A DNA stretch of 64,000 bases, from assembly GCA_903912445.1 (NCBI GenBank), contig CAIWHP010000112.1:1-64000 (forward strand). Reading direction: 5' to 3'. The notes beneath the pieces were generated by a model. That model saw nothing but the letters and a program-made list of their open reading frames with translations. It made no database searches and was not told where the DNA came from. The stretch comes from an uncultured Lentisphaerota bacterium (GTDB taxonomy: Bacteria; Verrucomicrobiota; Kiritimatiellia; CAIQIC01). Made by a program: the position numbers and the translations under genes. Of the stretch, positions 9,545-18,158 are shown piece after piece (the first letter of the stretch is position 1; every line of letters begins with the position of its first letter).

Positions 9545-10753
9545 TCAAGAGCCGCTGCTGTTGGCCAGCCGCAGCAGGGGCTCGACCGTATTGCGGGTAA
9601 CCGCGGCGATGTCGAAATGTTTCCGCGCCAAGTCCAGGGCGCGAAGGCCCAGCCGTTGCCGCAAGTCGGGCTCGCGCGCCAAGCGCACGAGCTGGGCGTG
9701 AAAGGCGTCGGCATCTTCCGGATCGAACAGCAGGCCGGCGTCGTTTTCCTGGATGATCTCGGCCACGCCACCCAGCCGGGCCGTCAGGATCGGCAGCCCC
9801 ACGGCCATGTTATGCACCAAGGCGCCGGTCATGTGGAAATCGTCCGTCTGCAGGCCGGTGCGCATCACCATGCCGATATCGCCGGCATTGAGCGCGGTGT
9901 TGACATCCTGCATCCGCGGCAGCCAGCCGGTGAACTGGACCCTGTCGGACAAACCCAGCTCCTGGGTCAACGCTTCCAGGGGCCGGCGCTCCGGACCGTC
10001 GCCAACCAGAAGATAGCGCAGCGTGGGCACCTCCTGCCGGGCGCGCGCCATGACGCGCAGGATGCGGTCATTGCCCTTGTTGGGGTGCAGGATGCCGTGA
10101 TGGACCAGCACGATATCGTCGGGACCGTAGCCGAAACGGCGCCGGGCGGCCACCCGGTCTTCGGGGTGATAGACCTCAAAATCGCACGGGTCGTACACCG
10201 GATACACCCGCTCCGGCGCCACGCCATGCTCAACCAGGAATTTCTTCGTGGCCTGTGCGCGGGTGAACAGCACGGGCAGGCGCCGCCAAGCTGCAAAATC
10301 CAGTGCCCGGATCAACCGGATCAGCGGGCGCAGCGCCGGCTTGTCGCCCCAGTAAATCTCCGGAAAGAAATCCACGACCGAGAAGGCCACGCGGGGTCCA
10401 AAAAACATCCGGGCCAACAGCGCGGTCAGGGGCACGGTTTCATCGATATAAACGACCCGCACACCGGTCAGCCGGCAATGCAGGGCCACCCCCGGCAACA
10501 GGGCCACCCACAGCAAGGTCTTCCAGAGCTTGTCGCGCCCGTTCGTGCGCTGCACATGAAAAGGCAGCTGATGCACCACCGCGTGCCGCGCGATCGCCGG
10601 CGGCAGCGGCTTGCTGGTGCGCAACCCGTAATAATGGACCTCGGCCTGCTGGGCCAAGGCCTCGACGATCTGCGGGATGGCGTGGAACAGCTCGGCGTGC
10701 TCGGCGGGACCGTAGCGAAAGCACAGCGCGATCTTGGGCTTGCGTGCGTCCAT
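9545..10753 (-). CDS. GT4 family glycosyltransferase
   Basis: 402 residues. It has the two-domain GT-B layout of family 4: N-terminal KIALCFRYGPAEHAE, a mid-chain strand VLVHHGILHPNKGNDR that opens the donor-binding domain, LLVGDGPERRPLE, and the donor-site block GVAEIIQENDAGLLFDPED near residue 340. It should be a retaining transferase using a nucleotide sugar. It starts nine bases after the sugar kinase stop and is clearly part of the same operon. Confidence 0.88.
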   Translation of the reverse strand: MDARKPKIALCFRYGPAEHAELFHAIPQIVEALAQQAEVHYYGLRTSKPLPPAIARHAVVHQLPFHVQRTNGRDKLWKTLLWVALLPGVALHCRLTGVRVVYIDETVPLTALLARMFFGPRVAFSVVDFFPEIYWGDKPALRPLIRLIRALDFAAWRRLPVLFTRAQATKKFLVEHGVAPERVYPVYDPCDFEVYHPEDRVAARRRFGYGPDDIVLVHHGILHPNKGNDRILRVMARARQEVPTLRYLLVGDGPERRPLEALTQELGLSDRVQFTGWLPRMQDVNTALNAGDIGMVMRTGLQTDDFHMTGALVHNMAVGLPILTARLGGVAEIIQENDAGLLFDPEDADAFHAQLVRLAREPDLRQRLGLRALDLARKHFDIAAVTRNTVEPLLRLANSSGS

Positions 10754-10762
10754 ACGGCGGGC

Positions 10763-11740
10763 CTAACGGAAGATGATCTCGCTGCCACAGCTACTGAAGC
10801 GGAAGGGCACGTTCTGCAATTCCGGCAGGGCCTTGCGGAGGCCGGCGTGCCGCTCCGCCGGGGCGAAGAGCAGCAGGAACCCCCGCCCGCCGGCGCCGAG
10901 CAGCTTGCCGCCCAGGGCGCCGTGCTTCCGGGCGGTGGCATACGCCAGGTCCACCGCGGTATTGCTGATGCCCGCGGCCAATTTCTTTTTCAGTTCCCAC
11001 GTGTGGTGCAACAGCTGCCCGAAGAGGGCCACATCCTGCCCGTCGATCAGAATGCGCTCCGCCTCGTCCACCATGTCCCGCATCTGCTTCAGATAGGGCA
11101 GGTTCTCGCCGGTGCGCTGCCGCTGGCTCGTCAGGATGCCCTCGGCCGACTGCTCAATCCCCGTGTAAAAGAGCATCAGGCATTGCTCCAACTCCAGCAA
11201 CCGGGCAGCCGGGAGCGCCAGGCGGCGGACCGCGGTCCGTGGTCCGGCCGAAAAATCCAGGCGCAGGAAACCGCCATAGGCCGCAACATACTGATCTTGA
11301 TGGCCACCGGTATCGCCCACGCGCACCCGCTCCACATGGATCGCCTCCCGGGCCAGATCCTCGGCCGTGACCCGTTCGCCGCGCCAGATGTGCAGGGCGT
11401 TCAGCAGGCCCACCGTGAAGGACGACGACGTGCCCAGCCCCGTCCGCCCCGGCAGGTCGGCCACGTGCGAAATTTCCACGCCTTCCTGCACGCCCAGATG
11501 CAGCAGGCATTCGCGGACCAGCGGATGCTGAAAATCTTCCGGCTTGAGCACCGACTCCGTCTGGGCATAGCTGGCGCGGAAGCGGTGTTTGAAAAACGGG
11601 CTGAGCTTGTGAATGGAGAGATAGCAGTACTGGTCAATGGTCGTCGCCAGCACGGCGCCGCCATGCTGGGTGTAGTATTCCGGAAAATCGGTGCCGCCGC
11701 CGAAAAAGCTGATGCGAAAAGGAGTGCGGGCAATAATCAT
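10763..11740 (-). CDS. GHMP-family sugar kinase (HddA-like)
   Basis: 325 residues. The start MIIARTPFRISFFGGGTDFPEYY is the N-terminal signature of D-glycero-D-manno-heptose-7-phosphate kinase-type GHMP proteins, and the ATP-binding motif 2 is LPGRTGLGTSSS at 96-107. The C-terminal GHMP motif is visible as KLLGAGGRGFLLL. It probably phosphorylates a sugar or sugar phosphate on the way to a nucleotide-activated heptose or related residue. No nucleotidyltransferase partner is seen in the window. Its start overlaps the stop of the SDR gene upstream by four bases. Confidence 0.8.
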   Translation of the reverse strand: MIIARTPFRISFFGGGTDFPEYYTQHGGAVLATTIDQYCYLSIHKLSPFFKHRFRASYAQTESVLKPEDFQHPLVRECLLHLGVQEGVEISHVADLPGRTGLGTSSSFTVGLLNALHIWRGERVTAEDLAREAIHVERVRVGDTGGHQDQYVAAYGGFLRLDFSAGPRTAVRRLALPAARLLELEQCLMLFYTGIEQSAEGILTSQRQRTGENLPYLKQMRDMVDEAERILIDGQDVALFGQLLHHTWELKKKLAAGISNTAVDLAYATARKHGALGGKLLGAGGRGFLLLFAPAERHAGLRKALPELQNVPFRFSSCGSEIIFR

Positions 11741-12573
11741 TGTGCACCTCGTGAACTGATCCCTCTATCGCTGTGCTCGGCCAGCCAAGCCTGCACGAAG
11801 GCGCGCACCGCGTCGCGGGTCGGCGGCAGCGGGCTCCAGCGCCGCAGCTTGGCCGTGTTCAGCTCATAGCGCTCCAGCGGCAGCGACTCCCACGCCGGGT
11901 CGAGTTGGCAGCCGGGAATCCACCCGGCCACTTCCCGCAGGCTGACGAGCCCTTCGCCGGCGATGTTGAAGGTTTCGTTGTGCACCTCTGCATTCACGGC
12001 CAGGTCCAAAACAATCCGCGCCAGGACCGCGGTGTCCAGATACTGGTAGCTGGAATCCGGATGCACCCGCAAGGGCTGGCCGGTCAGCAGGTCATGGATG
12101 GAATTTTTCCACAGGCCCTGCCCCACAAACCCGGCCATGCGAAAAATCAGCCCTTCCCGGGCATAAAAGCGCACCAGCTGCTCGGCCAAGGCCTTGTGAA
12201 AACCATAGGGCGACTGCTGCGCCACGTCGAGCGAACTGTCTTCGGCGTTCTCTTCCGGCCGGCAGACATGCGGATAACAGACATCCATGCTGGAGAGGAA
12301 AACATAGCGCCCGGCCTTGAAGTCCTGCAGCGAATGCGCCACCGAGCGGACCGACAGGTCAAATTCAAGTTTCGGATCTTTCGCGGCGAGGAATTTCTTG
12401 GAATTCCCATTGGCATTGATCAGCAGGTCACAGGCGGTTCCGACCGCGCCCGCATATTCCGCCTGGTCCACCACCGTCGTCCGGTAGCCGCGCCGCCGGG
12501 CCTCCGCCACCAAGGCCGAACCGACAAAGCCCTTGCCGCCCAGCACCAGACAACTCTTGAGGTTCGCTGTCAT
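11737..12573 (-). CDS. Extended SDR, NAD-dependent nucleotide-sugar epimerase/reductase
   Basis: 278 residues. The dinucleotide-binding motif GGKGFVGSA lies at 12-20; FLSSMDVCYP and SPYGFHKALAE give the catalytic Ser and Tyr-x3-Lys of SDRs. It is short for the family. Because it is coupled by ATGA overlap to the GHMP kinase and follows a GDP-fucose-synthase-like gene by 34 bases, it likely acts in the same sugar pathway. The substrate is not identifiable. Confidence 0.78.
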   Translation of the reverse strand: MTANLKSCLVLGGKGFVGSALVAEARRRGYRTTVVDQAEYAGAVGTACDLLINANGNSKKFLAAKDPKLEFDLSVRSVAHSLQDFKAGRYVFLSSMDVCYPHVCRPEENAEDSSLDVAQQSPYGFHKALAEQLVRFYAREGLIFRMAGFVGQGLWKNSIHDLLTGQPLRVHPDSSYQYLDTAVLARIVLDLAVNAEVHNETFNIAGEGLVSLREVAGWIPGCQLDPAWESLPLERYELNTAKLRRWSPLPPTRDAVRAFVQAWLAEHSDRGISSRGAQ

Positions 12574-12607
12574 CGTGGCTGGCCCGGCCGTGCATGACCT
12601 GCACGCT

Positions 12608-13561
12608 TTATAACCGCACCCTGCCTTCGGCGCGCGCCTGCAGGAACCAGGCCAGCGTCTTCTGCAGCCCGTCGCGGAGCGAGGTCGGGCAGGTCAGCCC
12701 CAGCGCATGCAGTCGCGCCACATCATAGATTTTGTCCATCTGGCCATCCGGCTGCGCCGTGTCCCAGACGATCCGGCCCTGATAGCCCGTGACCGCCTTG
12801 ATGGTCTCCGCCAGTTCCTTGATCGTGATGCGCGTGCCGCTGGAGATGTTGATCGGCTCGCTGCTGTCGTAATTTTTCAAGAACCACGGGATGGTCGCCG
12901 CCACATCCTGGGCATAGACAAAATCGCGCGTCGGCCGCCCGGTGCCAAAGGCCACGATCTCCGGCTGGCCGCGTTCCTTGGCTTCCAGATACTTGCGCAG
13001 CAGCGCGGGGATGACGTGCGCCTGCGTCAGGTTGAAATTGTCGCCTTCGCCGTAGACGTTGCCGGGCACCAGCACGACGGAGTTGAAAGCATACTGCTGC
13101 CGGTAGGCCCACGACTGCACCAGCAACATTTTCTTGGCCACGGAATAGCCGGCGCTGTCGATCTGCGGGAAGCCATTCCACATCTGGTCTTCGCCGATGG
13201 GCGAGACCGCCTTGGCGGGATAGGAGCAGCCGCCCATCAGGGTCAGGAGTTTCTTGACGCCGGCGCGGTAGGCCTCGTGCATCACCGCCGTGTTCATCGC
13301 GAGGTTCTGGTAGAAATAATCCGCCGGCCGATGGCGGTTATCGAGGATGCCGCCGGATTTCGCCGCCAGATGCACCACGCCGTCCGGCTGCAAGTCCTTG
13401 AACATCCGCTCCGCCGCCCGGGCATCCAGCAGATCGTAGTCCTGCCGGCCCACGCCCACCACCTCCGCGGCGGGAAAGGTCTGCCGCAACAGCGGCACGA
13501 TATGCGACCCTAAAAAGCCCTGCGCGCCCGTCACCAGTATTTTCTTGAATTCAGCACTCAT
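12608..13561 (-). CDS. GDP-L-fucose-synthase-like SDR (possible ColC analogue)
   Basis: 317 residues from the ATG at 13561. Rossmann motif VTGAQGFLGSH, then GGCSYPAKAVSPIGEDQ and GYSVAKKM match the Ser/Cys-Tyr-Lys layout of GDP-fucose synthase (3,5-epimerase/4-reductase) and its relatives. Together with the ColD-like enzyme at the other end of the cluster it could make a 3,6-dideoxy-L-sugar, since ColC is a member of this family; plain fucose synthesis would need a GDP-mannose 4,6-dehydratase, which is not in the window. It is the first gene of the minus-strand operon and diverges from the LarA-like gene. An upstream in-frame ATG at 13597 is possible but adds an atypical stretch. Confidence 0.75.
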   Translation of the reverse strand: MSAEFKKILVTGAQGFLGSHIVPLLRQTFPAAEVVGVGRQDYDLLDARAAERMFKDLQPDGVVHLAAKSGGILDNRHRPADYFYQNLAMNTAVMHEAYRAGVKKLLTLMGGCSYPAKAVSPIGEDQMWNGFPQIDSAGYSVAKKMLLVQSWAYRQQYAFNSVVLVPGNVYGEGDNFNLTQAHVIPALLRKYLEAKERGQPEIVAFGTGRPTRDFVYAQDVAATIPWFLKNYDSSEPINISSGTRITIKELAETIKAVTGYQGRIVWDTAQPDGQMDKIYDVARLHALGLTCPTSLRDGLQKTLAWFLQARAEGRVRL

Positions 13562-13632
13562 CGAATTTCGGTTTGCATTGCAGAGAACGTGATTCATAGT
13601 AACTGCATTTTAGCCGATGTCGAGTGCTGACT

Positions 13633-14820
13633 ATGCAGCCCAAGAGCCCAGAAAAGACGCCTGCGCGCCGGACGTTCCAGCCGCGTATCGGCGCGTGTAA
13701 TCCCGCCGCCGTGACCGGTGCGCTGCAGGCGGCCCGCGCCCCCCTGGACGGCAAAACGCCGGACCTGCTCCTCATCAACGACCCGCAACGCGGCACGGCT
13801 TCGCAACGCGTGCTGGAAGGCCTTCGCGAGCACTACAATTCCCCGGCTGTCCGCGTATTAATCGCCACGGGCAGCCATCGCTTTTCTGCGCCCGCGCAGG
13901 CCGCCTTTGAAGGGCCGTTGCGGCAGCTCGGCTTCACGTCCATCGGCTGGCACGATGCGCGCGCCACGGACCTGATCGACCTCGGCGGCTGGCGGGCGCA
14001 TCCCTGGCTGGCGGCGGCGCGCGCCGTGCTGGCCATCGGCAGCGTGGAACCGCACTACTTCGCCGGCTACACCGGCGCGCACAAGACCATGACCATCGGT
14101 TGCGCCGCCTATGCCGACATTGAGCACAACCACGCCGGCGCCATGGAGCCCGCCTGCCGGCCCGGCCACCCCGAGACCTCGCCGGTCCATCACGGCGTGC
14201 TCGCCATGTTGCGCACCTTGGCAGCCGGCCGTCGCCTCGCCGCCATCAACCTGTTCCAAATCGGCGACGAGATCATGGCCGCGGCGGGGGGCACGCCGGA
14301 AGCCGCGCTGGCCGCGCTCATCCCCCGCGTCCAGCAGACCTACCTGCACGCGATCGAACGGCCGGCGGATGCCGTCATTACGCGGGTCGCCGGCCCGCTC
14401 GCCTGCAGCTTCTATCAAGCCGACAAGGGCATCAAGAACAACGAGGCCGCCGTGCGGTCCGGCGGCGCGTTGATTCTCGAAGCCGCCTGCCCGCAGGGTG
14501 TGGGCCAGGACGCTTTTTTCCAGATGCTCCAGCAGGCGCCCGACCACCGCTCCACGCTTGCTCAGGTGCAGGCGCGCGGCTATCGCCTGGGCGACCACAA
14601 AGCCGTGCGCCTCCGCCACCTGACCGATCCCGCGTGCCGCAACGTGCGCCTGTTCATTGTCAGCCAGGGCCTGACGCCCGCTGAGGCGTGCGCCCTGGGT
14701 GCGACCCAAGCGGAGTCGGTCGAGGATGCACTGCGCGCCGCCGGTGTGGCGCAAAATTCCGCGTTGGTTTGCGACGTGCAAGACGCCGGCAACACCTGCC
14801 TCGAAGTCCGCCCCGCCTGA
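13633..14820 (+). CDS. LarA-family (nickel-pincer racemase/epimerase-like) protein
   Basis: 395 residues. The N-terminal domain has ATGSHR at 78-83 and HD at 107-108; then FAGYTGAHKTMTIG at 143-156 and HNHAG from 165 match the histidines and cofactor-attaching lysine of lactate racemase LarA. The C-terminal half has FYQADKGIKNNEAA, equivalent to the substrate-binding block of LarA. The family uses a nickel pincer nucleotide made by LarB, LarC and LarE, none of which is in the window. Substrates range from lactate to sugar acids, so a specific name is not justified. GTG at 13624 is an alternative start. It ends next to a four-copy palindrome array and converges on recA. Confidence 0.82.
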   Translation: MQPKSPEKTPARRTFQPRIGACNPAAVTGALQAARAPLDGKTPDLLLINDPQRGTASQRVLEGLREHYNSPAVRVLIATGSHRFSAPAQAAFEGPLRQLGFTSIGWHDARATDLIDLGGWRAHPWLAAARAVLAIGSVEPHYFAGYTGAHKTMTIGCAAYADIEHNHAGAMEPACRPGHPETSPVHHGVLAMLRTLAAGRRLAAINLFQIGDEIMAAAGGTPEAALAALIPRVQQTYLHAIERPADAVITRVAGPLACSFYQADKGIKNNEAAVRSGGALILEAACPQGVGQDAFFQMLQQAPDHRSTLAQVQARGYRLGDHKAVRLRHLTDPACRNVRLFIVSQGLTPAEACALGATQAESVEDALRAAGVAQNSALVCDVQDAGNTCLEVRPA

Positions 14821-14822
14821 CG

Positions 14823-14934
14823 TTTCCAAGCATTGGAAACCGGAGCCGCGACTTTTCCCAAGGTTCGGAAAAGTTGACGGCGAAAGTATCCAAGGCCTGG
14901 AAAATCACGCTTTCTTTATCCAAGCGTTGGAAAA
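14823..14934. repeat. Phased palindrome array A (4 copies)
   Basis: Four copies: TTTCCAAGCATTGGAAA at 14823-14839, then degenerate copies at 14853-14872, 14887-14904 and 14917-14934. Centres are at about 14831, 14862.5, 14895 and 14925, so spacings are 31.5, 32.5 and 30 bases. The array fills the gap between two converging genes and precedes the recA terminator. Confidence 0.9.
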
Positions 14935-14956
14935 CCATCGCACGGAAAACAAAAAC

Positions 14957-14982
14957 CAGGCCGGAGAATTTTCTCCGGCCTG
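14957..14982 (-). terminator. Intrinsic terminator of recA
   Basis: A perfect 12 bp stem (CAGGCCGGAGAA with TTCTCCGGCCTG) with a two-base loop, followed on the minus strand by GTTTTTGTTTT. It lies 25 bases after the recA stop. On the plus strand it could also stop transcription from the LarA-like gene, though the T-run there is poor. Confidence 0.85.
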
Positions 14983-15006
14983 ATTTCGTGCAGCGTTTTC
15001 CTGCGC

Positions 15007-16101
15007 TCAGTCTTCGCTGGCGGCGGGCGCGGCGGCCGCAGCCGGTCCCGGCGGGGTGCCGCTGAAGGAGGAAATCTCCAGCGCCTTGGCCTTGACGGCC
15101 GCGACGAGCTTCGCCTGCATCTCGGGATCGTCCTTGATGTTGTCGCGCGCGGAGTCGCGGCCCTGGCCCAGCTGCGTGCCCTCGAACGACAGCCACGTGC
15201 CGCGCTTGTCGAGCAGGTTTAGCTGCAAGGCCGCGTCAATGATCGAGCCGGTCCACGAGATGCCTTCGGCGTAGAGGATGTCGAATTCGGCCTCGGCGAA
15301 CGGCGGCGCGACCTTGTTCTTCACGACCTTGACCTTGACGTGGTTGCCGAAGGCGCGTCCGGTGCTGTCCTTGAGATTCGCAAGCCGGCGGATGTCCAGG
15401 CGGACCGAGGCGTAGAACTTGAGCGCGCGGCCGCCGGATGTGGTCTCCGGGCTGCCGAACATGACGCCGATCTTTTCACGGATCTGGTTGGTGAAGATGC
15501 AGCAGGTCTTGGACTTGCTGATCGCGCCGGTCAGTTTGCGCATGGACTGGCTCATCAACCGCGCCTGGAGGCCGACGAACGAGTCGCCGATCTGGCCTTC
15601 CAGTTCGGCCTTCGGCGCGAGCGCGGCAACGGAGTCGATGACGACGACGTCCAGGGAGTTGCTGCGGATCAGGCTGTCGGCGATGTTCAGCGCCTCCTCG
15701 CCGGAGTCGGGCTGGCTGACGAGCAGGTCGTTGAGGTTGACGCCGATCTTCCGGGCGTAGTTCGGGTCGAGCGCGTGCTCGGTATCGATGAACGCCGCGA
15801 TGCCGCCGCTCTTCTGGGCGTTGGCGATGATGTGCAGCATCAACGTCGTCTTGCCGGAGGATTCCGGGCCAAAGATTTCGACGATGCGGCCGCGCGGCAC
15901 GCCGCCGATGCCGAGCGCGATATCGAGCGTCAGCGCGCCGGTGGGGATGAAGGGGATCTTCACATGCCCCTGTTCCTCGCCGAGCCGCATGATCGAGCCC
16001 TCGCCGTATTCCTTCTGGATTTGCGCCAAGACGGCGCTCAAGGCCGCCGGGACCTTCTTGTCGTCCTTTTCCACTTTTTCTGCCGCAGTTGATTTAGCCA
16101 T
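15007..16101 (-). CDS. recA: Recombinase A
   Basis: 364 residues. The Walker A motif GPESSGKT is at 78-85, with [19 protein letters not shown] carrying Walker B and the conserved RecA core, and the LexA/strand-exchange loops around [10 protein letters not shown]. The tail is rich in Ala and Pro and ends in acidic residues. RecA forms nucleoprotein filaments on single-stranded DNA for repair and recombination. Its ATG overlaps the end of thpR by eight bases, and cinA lies just upstream, so cinA-thpR-recA is one transcription unit, a known arrangement. No SOS-type box is evident before the operon. Confidence 0.97.
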   Translation of the reverse strand: MAKSTAAEKVEKDDKKVPAALSAVLAQIQKEYGEGSIMRLGEEQGHVKIPFIPTGALTLDIALGIGGVPRGRIVEIFGPESSGKTTLMLHIIANAQKSGGIAAFIDTEHALDPNYARKIGVNLNDLLVSQPDSGEEALNIADSLIRSNSLDVVVIDSVAALAPKAELEGQIGDSFVGLQARLMSQSMRKLTGAISKSKTCCIFTNQIREKIGVMFGSPETTSGGRALKFYASVRLDIRRLANLKDSTGRAFGNHVKVKVVKNKVAPPFAEAEFDILYAEGISWTGSIIDAALQLNLLDKRGTWLSFEGTQLGQGRDSARDNIKDDPEMQAKLVAAVKAKALEISSFSGTPPGPAAAAAPAASED

Positions 16102-16714
16102 GACTGATTCCTTTCAATATTGATTCGTGCAGGAGGCTGTGCTGCGCGCCGCCCGGCCCCAGCCGGCTCTGCATCAGGCGCACCGTGCCCACCGCGCACC
16201 GTCCATAGGCGGTATCATTAGCCTGTTCCAAAGCGCGTGTCAACGCAGGCAGCGCGGCGTGGCCGCCGGGCCGGACGCGGCCGAGCGTCAGGTGCGGATG
16301 GAACGGCCGCGTCTCGCTGCGCAGCTCAAGCGCGCGGGCCTGTTCTTCAATCTGTTTCTGCAGGAAAACGAGCCTTTCGCCTGCGTCGCTCACGCCCGCC
16401 CAGACCACGCGCGGCGAGCGCGGCGGCCCGAACCAGCCGAGGCCCGCCACCGTCAGCTCGAACGGCGTGCACAGCCCTGCCACGGCATCGAGCGCCGCCG
16501 CCAGCGGCGCCACCTGCGCACCCAACAGGTCGCCGAGGAAGAGCAGTGTGATGTGGAGGTTGTCCGGCGCGACCCAGCCGACGTTCGCGCCCAGCTTCTT
16601 CAGCCGTGCCTGCTCCACCGCCAGCGCCGCGCGGATGTCCGGGGGGGTGTCCACCGCGATGAACGCGCGCAGCACTTGGTCGGGAGCCAGCGGAACTGTT
16701 GCTTGCATCGGCAT
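16094..16714 (-). CDS. thpR: RNA 2',3'-cyclic phosphodiesterase (LigT/ThpR)
   Basis: 206 residues. The two HxT motifs of the 2H phosphoesterase superfamily are HIT at 54-56 and HLT at 141-143, spaced as in ThpR. It hydrolyses 2',3'-cyclic ends of RNA and was first found as a tRNA half ligase. The C-terminus overlaps the recA start by eight bases. Residues before the [10 protein letters not shown] block are few, so either Met1 or Met3 may be the true start. Confidence 0.93.
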   Translation of the reverse strand: MPMQATVPLAPDQVLRAFIAVDTPPDIRAALAVEQARLKKLGANVGWVAPDNLHITLLFLGDLLGAQVAPLAAALDAVAGLCTPFELTVAGLGWFGPPRSPRVVWAGVSDAGERLVFLQKQIEEQARALELRSETRPFHPHLTLGRVRPGGHAALPALTRALEQANDTAYGRCAVGTVRLMQSRLGPGGAQHSLLHESILKGISHG

Positions 16715-16766
16715 GACCGGCTTCTCTTCTCCGGCTTCCTTTCGACCATGCAGCGGGCCTTGTCAA

Positions 16767-18038
16767 CTACCAGCTGGGCCGTCCCGGGGTTGCGCCGGGG
16801 GCGGCCGACAGCCCCTGCAGCCGGCGGCGCAGCAGGTCGAGCGCCTGCTGGCTGCTCCAGAGCTTGACGTGGTCGCGCGTGGTGGGGAAACAGCGCAGCT
16901 TGGCGACCGTGCCGGCAGCATCGGCGACCGCGAGCCAGACCGTGCCGACCGGCTTCGCCGCCGTGCCGCCATCCGGACCGGCGATGCCGGTGACCGCGAC
17001 ACCGAAGTCCGTGCCGAACCGCGCCCGGACACCTTCGGCCATGGCGCGGGCGACTTCCTCGCTGACCGCGCCGTGGCGCTCGATCAGCTCGCGCGGAACG
17101 CCGAGGTCGCGGACCTTCGAGTCGTTGGAATAGGCGATGACGCCGCCAAGAAAATAAGCCGAGCTGCCGGCGATCGACGTGAGGCGATGGCCAATCAGGC
17201 CGCCGGTACAGCTTTCCGCGATGGCCAACGTTTTATGCTGCGCGGCGAGCAGGCGGCCCACCGTCTCTTCCAAACCGATGCGCGTCTCGGCATAGATCGC
17301 CGCGCCGAGCACGGCGCGCACAGCGACGGTTTTTTCCTCGAGCAGCGCGGCGTTCTTGGGTGCCGCAATGAGCCGGACCTCGACCTGGCCGGAGGCAGCG
17401 CAGTAGCCGACCTCGATCTCCGGTGTCGGCAGGCCGATTTTTTCCAGCCGCTCGGCGATCTCCGTCTCTCCCAGGCCGGTGCACTCCAGCAAGTTTTCCA
17501 AGGCTTGAAAAACCGGCAGCCCCATGTTTCCAAGCCTTGGAAAAATCCCCGTTTCCAGCACCGCGCTGAACTCGCGCGGCGGGCCGGGCAATACGAAAAT
17601 CATTTTTTCGCCGAAGGGAATCGCCATGCCCGGCGCGATGCCGGCGGGATTGAGCAGGCCTTCGCCGCGCTCCAGGATCAGCGCCTGCCGCCGTGCCACG
17701 TCGGTGACGGGCCGGCCCATCGCGGCATAACGCTGCTCCAGCGCCACGAGCGATTCGGGATGCGGCACCAAATTCCCGCCAACGATCTGCGCCAGCGCGT
17801 CGCGGGTGATGTCGTCGCTGGTGCCGCCAAGGCCGCCGCTGACGAACACGATATCCACACGGGAGAGCGCGCCACGGACGGCGTCGGTTATGGCACCCAG
17901 GTCATCCGTCACGGTCGTATCGCGCACCAGCTTCAGCCCGAACGGGCGCAACTTTTCCGCCAGCGTCCGCGCGTGGGTGTTGACCGTGCGCCCGCTCAGC
18001 AGCTCGCTGCCGGTGGTGATGAGCTCCACAGAAGGCAT
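16767..18038 (-). CDS. cinA: CinA-family protein with PncC (NMN amidohydrolase) domain
   Basis: 423 residues from MPSVELITTGSELL. N-terminal MoCF-like domain (FVSGGLGGTSDDITRD near 65-80, FVLPGPPREF at 148-157) and C-terminal PncC domain from about 265 (AESCTGG at 274-280, GIAGPDGGTAAKPVGTVW). The protein deamidates nicotinamide mononucleotide and may hydrolyse ADP-ribose in NAD salvage. Two copies of the genome palindrome (17494-17512 and 17527-17543) lie inside the gene and encode residues about 166-182 (FPRLGN and FQALEN). The frame is intact and the segment is close to the usual CinA length as I remember it. Upstream in-frame sequence to 18140 is low-complexity and not likely coding. Confidence 0.95.
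   Translation of the reverse strand: MPSVELITTGSELLSGRTVNTHARTLAEKLRPFGLKLVRDTTVTDDLGAITDAVRGALSRVDIVFVSGGLGGTSDDITRDALAQIVGGNLVPHPESLVALEQRYAAMGRPVTDVARRQALILERGEGLLNPAGIAPGMAIPFGEKMIFVLPGPPREFSAVLETGIFPRLGNMGLPVFQALENLLECTGLGETEIAERLEKIGLPTPEIEVGYCAASGQVEVRLIAAPKNAALLEEKTVAVRAVLGAAIYAETRIGLEETVGRLLAAQHKTLAIAESCTGGLIGHRLTSIAGSSAYFLGGVIAYSNDSKVRDLGVPRELIERHGAVSEEVARAMAEGVRARFGTDFGVAVTGIAGPDGGTAAKPVGTVWLAVADAAGTVAKLRCFPTTRDHVKLWSSQQALDLLRRRLQGLSAAPGATPGRPSW
17494..17543. repeat. Phased palindrome pair B inside cinA
   Basis: TTTTCCAAGGCTTGAAAAA at 17494-17512 and TTTCCAAGCCTTGGAAA at 17527-17543. The centres are 32 bases apart. Both are translated in frame in cinA (residues 166-182). Confidence 0.9.
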
Positions 18039-18158
18039 GGTGGATGGAGGATGGTGAATGGAAGACGACGGATGGTCAGGGGCAGCGGATGGACCTGTTT
18101 GATCTTGCTTCTTCATGCTCCATCCACCATTCGCCATCAACCATGCACCCTGCTGCCA
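18036..18158. repeat. Low-complexity ATGGTGGATGG gap between cinA and galE
   Basis: The gap carries two inverted stretches of a degenerate ATGG/TGGATGG repeat: one on the plus strand at 18036-18062 and the opposite orientation at about 18117-18147. No open frame of interest. The first stretch begins at the cinA start codon, so the cinA leader is made of this repeat. Confidence 0.65.

Noticed and set aside
9455-11869. 804-codon plus-strand open frame opposite the glycosyltransferase and kinase genes
   Set aside because: It is the antisense of recognisable GT2, GT4 and GHMP genes. Its translation is rich in Gln, Gly, His and Arg with no motif, as expected for long antisense frames in high-GC DNA.
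14823-14934. Regularly spaced palindromes as a CRISPR array
   Set aside because: Copies are short palindromes with 12-15 base gaps, variable in sequence, no cas genes in the window, and similar pairs lie inside coding sequence.
18039-18140. 34-residue N-terminal extension of CinA
   Set aside because: Encoded by a low-complexity ATGG repeat, and CinA proteins begin at the equivalent of MPSVELITTG.
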